From NCBI GenBank assembly GCA_032017425.1, contig DALZPW010000010.1: DNA of 64,000 nt. One strand, 5' to 3'. A model generated the notes under the pieces. The model was not told the DNA's origin. It searched no databases and saw nothing but the letters and a program-made list of their open reading frames with translations. The position numbers and the translations under genes are program-made. The stretch comes from Faucicola tetraodonis (lineage in GTDB: Bacteria > Pseudomonadota > Gammaproteobacteria > Pseudomonadales > Moraxellaceae). This document shows, piece after piece, positions 25,001 through 34,781 of this stretch (its first letter is position 1; every line of letters starts with the position of its first letter).

Positions 25001-26653
25001 TTAAAGCAGTGGGCTAAACAGGCGAATCGCGTTGTCCAAGAATTTTGCCCCAAAGCTACGCTGCTGCCATCCATCGCGCTGTAATTGCTCGCTTTGTTGC
25101 AGGTATTCATGCTGGCAAGTGAGCATTTGCTGGGTCATGGTACGATTATAAATCGCCATACTCACCTCCATATTCAGATAAAAACTGCGCATATCCATAT
25201 TGACGGTACCAAACAAGCAATAATCGTCATCCACGCACAAAATCTTGGCATGTAGCAAGCCGGCATTGAACAAATAAATCTGCACCCCTGCTGACAACAG
25301 CGGCTCAAAATAAGCCTGTGAAGCAAACCGTACCAACACCGAATCTACTTTTTTGGGTACATTTAAAATCACCTTGACCCCACGCTTGGCAGCGGTAGTG
25401 ATAGCAAGCAGCAGCGCATCATCTGGCACAAAATAAGGCGTGGTAATAACCACTTGTTTTTTGGCGGCAAAAATCGCACACACCAAGGTTTCGTAGATGA
25501 CGTGCCCGGTTAATTCTGGCGCCGATGGAATCAGCTGCAAACTGACTTGACTCACCGATGGGTAAGCTTGTAGGTTGCTTTGCAGCGGCAAAATGTTAAG
25601 CAGGGGCGGCTTAGGGACACGCGTATTAGCGTTTTGAGCTAACCCGCGAGCGTTAGTCACGTTTTTTAATTTGTGATGATGCAGCTTTGAGGTGCCAATA
25701 TACAGCGACTCGGTATAGAACGACTTGGTAAAGCGATTAACGATTTTTTTAAGGCCGGAAAAATTGGCGTTGGTTTCTGCGCTGATATCCGTGGTCGTGA
25801 CAAGTGCCATGGCTTTCACCGAATTGACGGTATCATGGCTCTCCACCCGTATCATGACATCAATCCATTTACCCACATGCTCGTTTTGTTTGAAAAAATC
25901 GGGGTCGATTAAATTAAAACTTCCCGTATAGCCATAGCAGTTGTCAAAAATAGCCAGCTTACGATGGTTGCGGATATCAATACGTTTGACAATGGTTTTG
26001 AACAAACCCACGGGCAACGACTCATGCACAAAGACATCAGCGTCTCTCAATTTTTGCACCCACTGACTGCGAAAAAACGCATGACTGCCAACGCTATCAG
26101 CGAGCAAATGCACGGATACGCCGCGCTGGGTAGCCGCCATCAAAGCTTCTAATAACTCAATCACTCGGCCTTGTGGCGAGACAATATAAAACTCTAGTAA
26201 AATCATCGTGTTTGCCGCACGGATATCGGCTAATAAACTGGCAAAAATATGGTCAGCGTCTGTCATCAGCGTCAGCGTATGATGGTCATACACGCCAAGC
26301 CCAGTTTTTAGTAGGGCGATATTGCTCAGTTGCCGTGCTTCGGTATCTAAATTTTTGGAAATTTCATTAAAATCAATCTGCTGAGCGTTGGCAAAGTCAC
26401 GCAATAATTTTTGCGCCATCAAACTGCGCTTACGGTACTGGTGCCCAATATTGATTTCACCAAATAACATATAACCGATGATGCCAACAACAGGCAGGGC
26501 AAATAACACCGCAATCCAAGCGATTGCCACGCTTTGGTGGCGCTGCTGTTGAATAACCCTCACAACTAGCCAAAGCGTGATGAGAAAATGGGCGACAACA
26601 CCTAACTGTAATAGCAACGTCTTGACAATCGACCACTCCAATAATAATCCCAT
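25001..26653 (-). CDS. cls: Cardiolipin synthase (phospholipase D family)
   Basis: Condenses phosphatidylglycerol to cardiolipin at the inner membrane. Two N-terminal membrane helices (LLLQLGVVAHFLITLWLVV; IAWIAVLFALPVVGIIGYML) precede two phospholipase D halves, each with an HKD motif: NHRKLAIFD in the first and HAKILCVDD in the second, both followed by the GT/GSxNxDxR-type pattern (GSFNLIDPD, GTVNMDMRSF). The 550-residue reading starts at ATG 26653, 10 bp after the thiD stop; a longer frame to 26725 would overlap thiD. An unusual ~60-residue linker (NVTNARGLAQNANTRVPKPP) sits between the halves. Confidence 0.93.
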   Translation of the reverse strand: MGLLLEWSIVKTLLLQLGVVAHFLITLWLVVRVIQQQRHQSVAIAWIAVLFALPVVGIIGYMLFGEINIGHQYRKRSLMAQKLLRDFANAQQIDFNEISKNLDTEARQLSNIALLKTGLGVYDHHTLTLMTDADHIFASLLADIRAANTMILLEFYIVSPQGRVIELLEALMAATQRGVSVHLLADSVGSHAFFRSQWVQKLRDADVFVHESLPVGLFKTIVKRIDIRNHRKLAIFDNCYGYTGSFNLIDPDFFKQNEHVGKWIDVMIRVESHDTVNSVKAMALVTTTDISAETNANFSGLKKIVNRFTKSFYTESLYIGTSKLHHHKLKNVTNARGLAQNANTRVPKPPLLNILPLQSNLQAYPSVSQVSLQLIPSAPELTGHVIYETLVCAIFAAKKQVVITTPYFVPDDALLLAITTAAKRGVKVILNVPKKVDSVLVRFASQAYFEPLLSAGVQIYLFNAGLLHAKILCVDDDYCLFGTVNMDMRSFYLNMEVSMAIYNRTMTQQMLTCQHEYLQQSEQLQRDGWQQRSFGAKFLDNAIRLFSPLL

Positions 26654-26663
26654 ACTAGCTTGC

Positions 26664-27521
26664 CTAACCCAGCATTGAGGTGTAATGAAAGCGCTTGGGA
26701 ATTCGTTGACCATGAGGATGGACAATGTCAGCGACTTTGAGCACGTGTTGTGTCCAAATATCTGCGCATTGTACCGCTGTCACAAGCTTATCACCCAGTG
26801 CCAAGCGACCTGCGATATAACTTGCTAGACTACAGCCTGAGCCATGATATTCACCCGCCAGTCTTGGCAAAATCGCTTGGTATGCCAGTCGGCAGGTTTG
26901 GTTGTCATTAATGTATAAATACTGCTCGATACCAGAGGCTTGGCTATCGTGAGAAGTCTTGACTAGCACTGCTTTGGCACCTTGTTGACACAAATCTTTG
27001 GCGGCAGCGTGTAGATTGTCGATCCCTGTCAAATCACGTAGTTCAATGCTGTTAGGGGTCATGAGGGTCGCAAAAGGGGTCAACTGGGCAAAGGCAGCCA
27101 CCAAAGTGTCTTTGTCACCTAAAGCACCGCCACTATTGGCCACCAGTACCGGGTCAAGCACATACGGCGTATCTTTTGCAATACTGCCATCGGTGAAAAG
27201 CTGCGCGAGCATTGCAATATTGTCAGTGGTGCCAAGCATCCCCGACTTGATAGCTTTGACAGGCAAATCATTGAGCACCGCCATTGCTTGCGCCCTTACC
27301 AGCCCACTTGCGCATGCCTCAAACCCAAAAACTTGCTGTGAACTTTCAACGGTCACTGCGGTACAAGCAATCGCTGCATGACTCCCTGCTTGTCCAATTG
27401 ACTCAATATCCGCTTGCAAGCCTGCACCGCCTGATGGATCCAACCCCGAAAAACACAATACAGTGGGGCGCAGTGTCATGCTGGGTGCTAAAATAGGGGC
27501 AAGGGTAGCAGGGGTTGACAT
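26664..27521 (-). CDS. thiD: Hydroxymethylpyrimidine/phosphomethylpyrimidine kinase
   Basis: A thiamine-pathway ribokinase-fold enzyme that phosphorylates HMP and HMP-P. The 285 residues have FSGLDPSGGAGLQADIES near the N-terminus, KSGMLGT, DPVLVANSGG, LMTPNSIELRDLTG, and the C-terminal GSGCSLASYIAGRLA anion hole with catalytic region. It is upstream of cls and probably co-transcribed; the two products have no known functional link. Confidence 0.95.
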   Translation of the reverse strand: MSTPATLAPILAPSMTLRPTVLCFSGLDPSGGAGLQADIESIGQAGSHAAIACTAVTVESSQQVFGFEACASGLVRAQAMAVLNDLPVKAIKSGMLGTTDNIAMLAQLFTDGSIAKDTPYVLDPVLVANSGGALGDKDTLVAAFAQLTPFATLMTPNSIELRDLTGIDNLHAAAKDLCQQGAKAVLVKTSHDSQASGIEQYLYINDNQTCRLAYQAILPRLAGEYHGSGCSLASYIAGRLALGDKLVTAVQCADIWTQHVLKVADIVHPHGQRIPKRFHYTSMLG

Positions 27522-27703
27522 AAGATTCTCACAGGCTGATTATCAATCCTCATAAAGGATTGGTTAAGTGGTTTTTTTAATCATTAGTTTTAAACAGATT
27601 ATCACATAACGACTGGGTCATGGGCATTCGACTTGTTTCTGGGCAGGCACGGTGTCGCTGCCAAGGTGCTGCAATTATTCTCACATAATTTTTTTAAAAA
27701 GTC

Positions 27704-27731
27704 TTGCAAATTTGGATTGGTTTGTTATAAT
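27704..27731 (+). promoter_or_regulatory. Sigma-70-type promoter upstream of tRNA-Ser
   Basis: TTGCAA and TATAAT are separated by 16 bp. It is followed by a small perfect palindrome CCACAA-tac-TTGTGG near 27738-27752 and by a second possible promoter, TTGACT (27765-27770) with TATAGA (27789-27794), closer to the tRNA. Confidence 0.65.
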
Positions 27732-27810
27732 GCCCACCCACAATACTTGTGGTTAATGGCGACATTGACTAAAATTATTGTACGGTGTTATAGATAAGTA
27801 AGAGCAATTC

Positions 27811-27900
27811 GGTGACGTGGGTGAGTGGCTGAAACCACAGCCCTGCTAAGGCTGCATACGGGAAACTGTATCGAGGGTTCGAATCCCTCCGTCACCGCCA
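27811..27900 (+). tRNA. tRNA-Ser(GCT)
   Basis: A 90-nt class II tRNA with encoded CCA. The anticodon arm CAGCC-CTGCTAA-GGCTG gives GCT (reads AGC/AGU). The variable arm ATACGGGAAACTGTAT forms the long extra stem expected of tRNA-Ser, the T loop is GTTCGAATC, and the acceptor GGTGACG pairs with CGTCACC. Confidence 0.97.
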
Positions 27901-27943
27901 TTTATTGAATCAAAATTAATTTTAAAATTATTTAAAATAAAGT

Positions 27944-27972
27944 TTGACAAAATAAATACTCTAACTTATAAT
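27944..27972 (+). promoter_or_regulatory. Consensus sigma-70 promoter of tRNA-Arg
   Basis: TTGACA, a 17-bp spacer and TATAAT: a perfect match to the sigma-70 consensus, 31 bp before the mature tRNA-Arg. Such perfect promoters are expected for highly transcribed stable RNA genes. Confidence 0.9.
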
Positions 27973-28003
27973 AGCGCCCACTTCAAACGAAGACATTAGT
28001 TAA

Positions 28004-28080
28004 GCGCTTGTAGCTCAGTTGGATAGAGCATCAGGCTACGAACTTGAGGGTCGGGGGTTCGACTCCCTCCAAGCGCACCA
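28004..28080 (+). tRNA. tRNA-Arg(ACG)
   Basis: A 77-nt tRNA with encoded CCA. The acceptor GCGCTTG pairs with CAAGCGC, the D arm is GCTCAGTTGGATAGAGC, and the anticodon loop CTACGAA gives ACG, whose A34 is normally edited to inosine to read CGN codons. The T arm is GGGGGTTCGACTCCCTC. Confidence 0.97.
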
Positions 28081-28355
28081 CTAATTATTTTGTTAAAATT
28101 AATCGCCACTCTTTGAGTTCAGGCGATTTTTTTTATGTCTTATTTTTTTATGCCTCATATTACTCGGCGGGTTATTTTGCCGTTCCGTTTTTTTCACCAC
28201 TGCCTCACTATTGCCTAAGGCATTTTTATCCCAGTTATGTTTATCTGAGCCATGCGCTGATGGGTCTGTAGTTGGTGTTTGAGTCATAGCGTTTTGGTTG
28301 TATTTAGGCTACAATTTCGCTTATTAATTGCTACCATCATTCGCCCGCCATACCT

Positions 28356-29003
28356 ATGCCTAAGACCGAAACCCCAATGTTAAAAACAGCTAAAACCAAC
28401 AGCCAGCCGCAATCTCTGCCATCAGCGCCATTGCCAGAACAACAACCGGTGATGGCAAAAGCGGCTACTCGGCTGATTGCTATGCTGTATGATGGTATGT
28501 TGATTTTGGCGATGCTGTTTTTTGTGCAGATGCTACTTATTGTATTGGGTACCAAACTGCTAGGTTTGGCAGGGACGGATATGAAGCAAGCGGCGACGTT
28601 ACCGCTATGGTATCGTAATGCTGTGCAAATCCCTGCGTTCGTGATTATCTTGGTCGGGTTTTATGGGGTATTTTGGCGTAAGGCAGGGCAGACGCTTGGC
28701 ATGCAGACTTGGCGGCTCAAAACCATGAACCGTGATGGCTCATTGCTAAGTTGGCGGCAATCGATGATGCGGATATTAGCCGCCTGTTTATTGCCGGTGG
28801 TCTGCGGTATGATAGGCTATCTTATCCACCAGTCGGTGGGTGCGCTGTATTTTAGTATGTTTATCGGGCTATTGTTTAATTATTGGTTTGCATGGGTCAA
28901 TAAGCAAGGCTTGGCGCTGCATGATTTGCTATCAAACACCGTGACCATGAAAATGCCAAAAATTAACCACGAAGGCTTGTTTGCTGGGTTTAGGAAAAAA
29001 TGA
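28356..29003 (+). CDS. RDD family membrane protein
   Basis: An inner-membrane protein of 215 residues with an RDD domain: RLIAMLYDGMLILAMLFFVQM, a middle membrane segment (IPAFVIILVGFYGVFWRKAGQTLGM with the typical QTLGMQTWRLK motif), LSWRQSMMRILAACLLPVV, and HDLLSNT near the C-terminus. The first ~35 residues are polar and Pro/Gln-rich. RDD proteins have been associated with Na+/H+ antiport in some species, but function is mostly unknown. Its stop codon abuts the convergent ispA stop with no space between them, so the two transcripts must overlap at their 3' ends. Confidence 0.85.
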   Translation: MPKTETPMLKTAKTNSQPQSLPSAPLPEQQPVMAKAATRLIAMLYDGMLILAMLFFVQMLLIVLGTKLLGLAGTDMKQAATLPLWYRNAVQIPAFVIILVGFYGVFWRKAGQTLGMQTWRLKTMNRDGSLLSWRQSMMRILAACLLPVVCGMIGYLIHQSVGALYFSMFIGLLFNYWFAWVNKQGLALHDLLSNTVTMKMPKINHEGLFAGFRKK

Positions 29004-29909
29004 CTATTTGTCTCTCGCCCACAACCAGTCTGCCAAATCGAGCAAATAGTTATTATCGCCAAATTCAGCAATCACCGCATTTTTAGCGGCATCAAATAAG
29101 CTTTGCGCGTAGGTTTTGGCAGCTTCCACGCCCAGTAGTTTGACATAAGTGGATTTATCCAATTTCTCATCACTACCCGCGGGTTTGCCAAGCTGCTCGG
29201 TATCGGCAGTCACATCCAAAATATCATCTTGTACTTGAAAAGCCAACCCAATCTGCTCGGCAAAGCTACTGAGGGCTTGCCGCTCGCTGTCAGTCGCGTT
29301 GGCACAGATGGCACCCATCAATACTGACGCTTCAATGAGCGCGCCTGTTTTGTCACGGTGGATAGCTTCAAGCGCAGTTTGGCTAAGCTGTTGGTGCTCG
29401 CCATTTAAATCCAGCATTTGCCCCATGACCATCCGCCGTGCCCGTGGCGCAAACGTAGCAGAAAGCGGAGTGGCAAACTCACTGTTTTCACCAAAATATG
29501 TATGGGTCAAGGCTTCAAATGCCAAGGTCTGTAGCACGTCACCAGCAAGCATGGCAGCGGCTTCACCATAGGCGATATGGGTGGTAGGTCGACCTCGGCG
29601 CAGCGCATCATCATCCATACAAGGCAAGTCATCATGCACCAACGAATAGCCGTGTAGACACTCCACCGCCATCATGGCACGGCGCACGTCATTAGATAAT
29701 TGATGGGATGGGTTGGCAAGACTGTTGTCGGTTTTTACCGTGGCAAAAGTTGCGGCAACCAGTAAAGGACGTACCCGTTTGCCGCCATTGCTCATCGCGT
29801 ATAGGCTTGCTTCATGCAGCGGTGAGGGTAACTTGCAGACTTGGAGGTAGGCTGTGATATCCGATTCTAGTTGGTCAATAACTTGACGCGAAAAAGCAGT
29901 AAATTCCAT
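29004..29909 (-). CDS. ispA: Farnesyl diphosphate synthase (polyprenyl synthetase)
   Basis: Makes geranyl and farnesyl diphosphate for quinone, undecaprenyl and heme side chains. The 301 residues have the first aspartate-rich motif DDLPCMDDDALRRGRPTTH (near residue 87), GKRVRPLLV, the KTGALIEASVLMGA block and the second motif DDILDVTADTEQLGKPAGSD. Length matches E. coli IspA (299 aa). I chose the ATG at 29909, preceded by AAAGAA, over an upstream frame start at 29963 that falls inside the neighbouring terminator. Confidence 0.95.
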   Translation of the reverse strand: MEFTAFSRQVIDQLESDITAYLQVCKLPSPLHEASLYAMSNGGKRVRPLLVAATFATVKTDNSLANPSHQLSNDVRRAMMAVECLHGYSLVHDDLPCMDDDALRRGRPTTHIAYGEAAAMLAGDVLQTLAFEALTHTYFGENSEFATPLSATFAPRARRMVMGQMLDLNGEHQQLSQTALEAIHRDKTGALIEASVLMGAICANATDSERQALSSFAEQIGLAFQVQDDILDVTADTEQLGKPAGSDEKLDKSTYVKLLGVEAAKTYAQSLFDAAKNAVIAEFGDNNYLLDLADWLWARDK

Positions 29910-29944
29910 AATCAATTCTTTTGTATGTGTTAAAATTTTGAGCA

Positions 29945-29985
29945 ATAAAAAAGCTGCCCCCATTAAGGTTGAGCAGCCTTTTTGT
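29945..29985 (-). terminator. Terminator between the acyl-CoA dehydrogenase gene and ispA
   Basis: On the minus strand AAAAAGGCTGC pairs with GCAGCTTTTTT (one bulged G) around a loop of about 14 nt, 26 bp past the dehydrogenase stop. It separates that gene from ispA. Confidence 0.8.
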
Positions 29986-30010
29986 AAAATGGCGCAACAA
30001 GTTTAACCCA

Positions 30011-31831
30011 TTAGTCTAGGAAATTAAAGCTATCTAAATCCATCGCCATTAACTCGCTTGGTGCCAACATGCTCTCTGAGTGACCTGAGGCACGTGGCAA
30101 TAGTTTTTCAAAATAGAACTCAGCGGTTTTGATTTTGGCTTCATAGAATTCTTTGGTTTCGCTGCCGCCATTTTTGAGTTTGTCGTACGCTACTGCTGCC
30201 ATACGTGCCCAGTGATAGCCCATGATGACATAGCCTGAGTACATTAAGTAATCATCGGATGCCGCTGAGACGATTTCACGGTCTTTACGAGCCGTGAGCA
30301 TAATACGTGTGGTGAGGGTATTCCACTCTGCACAATATTTGGTCAATTCCCAAACGAATTTACGCATGCCTTTATCCAGTGCGTATTCACTACACCATTT
30401 CATGATATTGGCGGTGTAATCCAGTAGCACTTTGCCTTTTGATTGGATTAACACTTTACGACCTAGTAGGTCAAGCGCTTGTACGCCTGTGGTACCTTCA
30501 TACAAGGTTGAGATGCGCGCATCACGGGCGATTTGTTCCATGCCCCATTCTTTGATATAGCCATGACCGCCGTAGATTTGCATACCATGTTTGGCACATT
30601 CAATGCTTAGTTCAGTTAAGAAGCCTTTGAGTATTGGGGTATAAAAGCCCAATTTATCATCCCATTTGTGGAATTCAGCATCGTCACCGAGCATCGCTCC
30701 TTCAAACATTTTATCAGCATAGCGTGATGCGTGATAAATCATTGAGCGCGCGCCTTCTGAGAAGGCTTTTTGGGTGAGTAGCATGCGCGCAACATCGGCA
30801 TGATGGATAATCGCATCAGCCACTTGGTTTGGCTCTTTGGTACCTGATAGGGTACGCATTGAGCGGCGTTCTTTGGCGTAGGGCAATGAGTTTTGGAAAG
30901 CCAATTCCATATGCGCTAAGCCTTCCATACCTGTACCTAAGCGGGCAGTATTCATAAAGGTAAACATGGCTTTTAAGCCTTTATTCGGCTCACCGATTAG
31001 ATAGCCTGTGGCATTATCAAAGTTGAGTACTGCAGTTGCTGAAGCTTTGATACCCATTTTGTGCTCAATTGAGCCACAGTTAACTGGATTACGCTCACCA
31101 ATGTCGCCGTTTTCTGTAACCAAGAATTTTGGCACGATAAATAACGAAATACCTTTGGTACCTTCAGGCGCATCGGGTAGGCGTGCTAATACGATATGCA
31201 CGATATTTTCCGTTAAGTCATGTTCACCGGCTGAAATAAAGATTTTGGTACCACTAATCTTATAAGTACCATCCTCTTGTGGGATTGCTTTGGTTTTAAC
31301 TTGACCCAAGTCGGTACCACATTGTGGCTCAGTCAAACACATGGTGCCTGACCAACGACCTTCTACCAAGCCTGGCATATAAGTGGCTTTTTGCTCAGGG
31401 GTGCCGTATTGCATGATGGTATTCATACAGCCCACCGACAGCCCTGGATACATGGCAAATGCCCAGTTTGCCGTGCCCATCATTTCACTTTTGATGAGGT
31501 TGACAGACATTGGCATATTCAAGCCACCAAATTCTTCAGGAAACGGTATGGCTTGATACCCAGCTTCAACGAACATATCATAAGCTTCTTTAAAGCCTTT
31601 TGGCGTGGTGACAACACCCTTGTCAAAATGGCAGCCTTCAGCATCGCCTGATTGGTACAGTGGCATCAAGACATTGCTACAATAATCCGCAAAACTCTCA
31701 AGCATCATATCCACGGTTTCCGGATCGGCATTTTCACCAGATTTTAAGGTTTTATAGTGTTCGGGGTAATTAAATACTTCATTGGTTAAGAAGCGAATAT
31801 CACGCAGGGGGGCTTTATATGATAATGGCAT
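30011..31831 (-). CDS. Acyl-CoA dehydrogenase (long DmdC/AcdP-like form)
   Basis: An FAD-dependent enzyme that inserts the 2,3 double bond into an acyl-CoA. The 606-residue form has a short N-terminal extension (MPLSYKAPLRDIRFLTNEVFN), the N-domain helices, the FAD-binding MCLTEPQCGTDLGQVKT near residue 165, KIFISAGEHD, and the C-terminal helical domain with MQIYGGHGYIKEWGMEQIARDARISTLYEGTTGVQALDLLGRK. An extra ~130-residue C-terminal region is typical of this subfamily, which includes PA0506-type and methylmercaptopropionyl-CoA dehydrogenases. Substrate is not readable from sequence. It may act with the acyl-CoA ligase at 5-6.8 kb and FadH. Confidence 0.92.
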   Translation of the reverse strand: MPLSYKAPLRDIRFLTNEVFNYPEHYKTLKSGENADPETVDMMLESFADYCSNVLMPLYQSGDAEGCHFDKGVVTTPKGFKEAYDMFVEAGYQAIPFPEEFGGLNMPMSVNLIKSEMMGTANWAFAMYPGLSVGCMNTIMQYGTPEQKATYMPGLVEGRWSGTMCLTEPQCGTDLGQVKTKAIPQEDGTYKISGTKIFISAGEHDLTENIVHIVLARLPDAPEGTKGISLFIVPKFLVTENGDIGERNPVNCGSIEHKMGIKASATAVLNFDNATGYLIGEPNKGLKAMFTFMNTARLGTGMEGLAHMELAFQNSLPYAKERRSMRTLSGTKEPNQVADAIIHHADVARMLLTQKAFSEGARSMIYHASRYADKMFEGAMLGDDAEFHKWDDKLGFYTPILKGFLTELSIECAKHGMQIYGGHGYIKEWGMEQIARDARISTLYEGTTGVQALDLLGRKVLIQSKGKVLLDYTANIMKWCSEYALDKGMRKFVWELTKYCAEWNTLTTRIMLTARKDREIVSAASDDYLMYSGYVIMGYHWARMAAVAYDKLKNGGSETKEFYEAKIKTAEFYFEKLLPRASGHSESMLAPSELMAMDLDSFNFLD

Positions 31832-32113
31832 ACGCTGAAATCCTTTTAATAGGCTATGAACTAAGATAAAAAGGGAAAGGTAAAAATAAGTCCGCTCAGT
31901 ATAAAGGTATTTCCCCCTAAAAGCTTCAAATCATAATAAATATTCATAAATAATACAAATTATCATAAAATTATTTTATGATTTTGTGGTGCAAAGCTTC
32001 GCATGGACAAGAATGCAACAATTACCAACTACCTTAAACGCACTCGTTTTATTTAAACTTTACCAAAGATATTAAATAACCAAACGTATTGAAAAATCAT
32101 TTGTGAGCTACTC

Positions 32114-34000
32114 TTGCCAAATCTTCCCAATCCATCCCCTAATCCATCGCTAGCTAATAAGCCGACACTGCCAGCCAAACCTGCACCGACATCACTCAAC
32201 AAACGCGAACGCGGCGCCGTGCTGTGGTCAATTATCAAAAAATTATCCGTTTTTGCAAAACCTTATCACTCATTAATCGTAGCGACATTGCTGCTTACGG
32301 TGATTGGTTCATTTGCCGCACAGGTTAATGCCTTCGTACTGCGTTACACGGTCGATCATTTGACCGAGATTTTCAAACTCAGCGAGCCGTGGCAGGAAGG
32401 TGCAAAATTGCTCACGACTATTAGCATCGTGCTACTGCTCAAAGAACTGTTGTACGCAGCAATCAGCTTTGGACAGCGCTATTTTGGTGAAAAAATCCGT
32501 ATTAATTTATCCCGGGATTTATCGCAAAAAGTCGTAGAGCGCATTTTAAGTTACCGCATGGGGTTTTATACCCACCCTGATAACGACAGTGGTAAGCTGC
32601 AGACGCGCATTGATTTGGGTGTCAGTAGTCTCACGCGCTTGGTGCAAAACTTTTTTATTGATATATTGCCATTATTTGCCAATGCGATTGTAGCACTGGT
32701 AGTGATGTTTAGCGCCAATGTGTGGGTGGGGATGGTAGGGCTGGTGATTGTGCCGATTTATTTTTATATCAGTCAAAAACAAGCCACGCGCTTGCAAGGC
32801 TTTCGTCGGCAGATGCGCTACTATCGGGAGAGCAAAAGCGAGCAAATCATTTCGCTCATTAACGCTATTACTGTGATCAAATCGTTTGTCCGCGAACCGA
32901 TTGAAGCGCAAAAACATTTTGCCATTCAAAAAGAGATGACCGATAACCAACTCAAAACTCGGGGTATTGGCTTTGGCTATGATGCACTCAAAAGCTTTAT
33001 CGAGCAGATTGGTGTGGTGGCGATTATTATTTTAACGGCGTATTTTGTGCTTGATGGGCAGATGACCATTGGCATGATTATGTTTCATGTATTGTTATTT
33101 CAAAACGTGGCATCGCCGATTCGCCAGTTGCATCGTATCTATGATGAGGTCAATGATGCGCTGACTTATGCCGAAGGGTTTTTTGAGATTTTAGAAGATG
33201 ATAGCCAAATCGAAGTGGTAGGTGGTGTCAATCCTGCGACGGTACAGGGTGATATCGAACTTCAGCACGTCGATTTTGTTTATCCCAACGGCAACCAAGC
33301 CCTGCAGGATGTCAGCTTTCGCATTCGGCGCAACCGAATTACGGCATTGGTCGGGCTGAGTGGCGCAGGTAAAAGCACCATTATCAATCTGTTGGTAAAA
33401 TTTTATCAGCCCACGCAGGGGCAAATTTTGCTCGATGGCAAGGATTTGCAAGATTATGATACCCATGAGCTACGCCAACACATCGGTTTGGTGTTGCAAA
33501 AAAACCATATTTTTGGCGGGACTATTGAAGAAAATATTCGTTATGGCGATTTAACGGCCAGCCAAGCCCAGATTGAGCAGGCAGCAATACAAGCCTCTAT
33601 TCATGAACAAATCACCCAGCTGCCCAAAGGCTACCAAAGCGAAGCCAAATCCTTGTCAGGTGGACAGCAGCAGCGTATTGCACTGGCACGTATGTTTCTC
33701 AAAAATCCGCCAATTGTCTTTTTGGACGAGCCGACTGCAAGCCTAGATGCCATTGCCAGCCAGCAAATCAAGCGCAGTTTGGATTTAATCAAACAAAATC
33801 GCACGGTGATTATCGTGTCGCACAATATCGCGCAGATTATTGACGCTGATGATTTGGTGGTCATCGAGCAAGGGCGCGTGGTGGAGACAGGCACGCATGA
33901 TGAACTGTATCGCAAGCAAGGCAAATACTATGAGATTTTTAATGCCATGTCCGATAGTTTAAATCTTGATAAAATCACCCAAACGTTAGAGAGCCATTAA
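32114..34000 (+). CDS. ABC exporter, fused permease-ATPase
   Basis: A homodimeric-type ABC exporter of 628 residues. The N-terminal half has about six membrane helices (first at LIVATLLLTVIGSFAAQ). The C-terminal half is the ATPase: Walker A GLSGAGKSTI, Q-loop VLQKNHIFGGTIEENI, signature SLSGGQQQRIALAR, Walker B PIVFLDEPTASLD and the switch His in IVSHN. Substrate is unknown; lipids, peptides or drugs are possible for this family. The start is doubtful: no ATG occurs before the first helix, and the TTG at 32114 gives a Pro/Asn-rich leader MPNLPNPSPNPSLANKPT. No partner gene is adjacent. Confidence 0.88.
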   Translation: MPNLPNPSPNPSLANKPTLPAKPAPTSLNKRERGAVLWSIIKKLSVFAKPYHSLIVATLLLTVIGSFAAQVNAFVLRYTVDHLTEIFKLSEPWQEGAKLLTTISIVLLLKELLYAAISFGQRYFGEKIRINLSRDLSQKVVERILSYRMGFYTHPDNDSGKLQTRIDLGVSSLTRLVQNFFIDILPLFANAIVALVVMFSANVWVGMVGLVIVPIYFYISQKQATRLQGFRRQMRYYRESKSEQIISLINAITVIKSFVREPIEAQKHFAIQKEMTDNQLKTRGIGFGYDALKSFIEQIGVVAIIILTAYFVLDGQMTIGMIMFHVLLFQNVASPIRQLHRIYDEVNDALTYAEGFFEILEDDSQIEVVGGVNPATVQGDIELQHVDFVYPNGNQALQDVSFRIRRNRITALVGLSGAGKSTIINLLVKFYQPTQGQILLDGKDLQDYDTHELRQHIGLVLQKNHIFGGTIEENIRYGDLTASQAQIEQAAIQASIHEQITQLPKGYQSEAKSLSGGQQQRIALARMFLKNPPIVFLDEPTASLDAIASQQIKRSLDLIKQNRTVIIVSHNIAQIIDADDLVVIEQGRVVETGTHDELYRKQGKYYEIFNAMSDSLNLDKITQTLESH

Positions 34001-34142
34001 TTTTGGGCTTATGGTGCAGGCTTAGCCTGCGTACTGGTGGCGCTAAGCGAATTAACGCCGTAACCCTGCTGACTTAAATTTATGCTACCATAACTGTTTT
34101 GTCATATTTACCCAACTTCACCTAACAAGTTAGTTAATACTC

Positions 34143-34781
34143 ATGGAATCTCAAGTCTTAAAAATATTTTTGGCACTGGTGGTACTGGTCAATCCATTTG
34201 CCGCGTTATCGTTATTTATTGATATCACCAAAGACGCCAATCGACAACAAACTCGCAAAGTTGCACTGATTTCAGCCATTACCGTGTTTGTGACCATCGC
34301 GATATTTTCGTTGGCAGGCGAGCCTATCTTAAAGGTGCTGGGGATTTCGCTTGGGTCATTTCGTATCGCAGGCGGTATCTTGGTATTGATTATTGCCATT
34401 GGCATGATGAATGGCGCTGGCAATGTTGCCAAACCGCATGTCGGCAAGTCAGGGGATTTAAATGGGGTGGCTTTTCAAGGGGCGGCATCTGCCGTGGTGC
34501 CATTGACGATTCCAATGGTGATTGGTCCTGGTGGGATTTCTACCGTGATTATTTATGCCGCGAGCGGGCATAGTTATTTTAATATGCTAGCGATTATCAC
34601 CGCAGGTTTGATTATCAGTATTATCACTTATCTAAGCTTTATGGCAGCGGGGCAGGTAAGTCGTTTTTTAGGTGATACCGGGCTTAATGTGCTCAATCGT
34701 ATCATGGGGATGCTACTTGCAGCCGTTGCAGTGGAGATTTTTGTTGGCGGCTTAAAAAGCGTATTTCCGCAGTTGTTGTAA
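34143..34781 (+). CDS. MarC family integral membrane protein
   Basis: A 212-residue inner-membrane protein with six predicted helices and the family patterns FLALVVLVNPFAALSLF at the start, FRIAGGILVLIIAIGMM, and VPLTIPMVIGPGGISTVI in the middle. Despite its name, MarC in E. coli is not needed for multiple antibiotic resistance and the function is unknown. ATG 34143; monocistronic. Confidence 0.9.
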   Translation: MESQVLKIFLALVVLVNPFAALSLFIDITKDANRQQTRKVALISAITVFVTIAIFSLAGEPILKVLGISLGSFRIAGGILVLIIAIGMMNGAGNVAKPHVGKSGDLNGVAFQGAASAVVPLTIPMVIGPGGISTVIIYAASGHSYFNMLAIITAGLIISIITYLSFMAAGQVSRFLGDTGLNVLNRIMGMLLAAVAVEIFVGGLKSVFPQLL

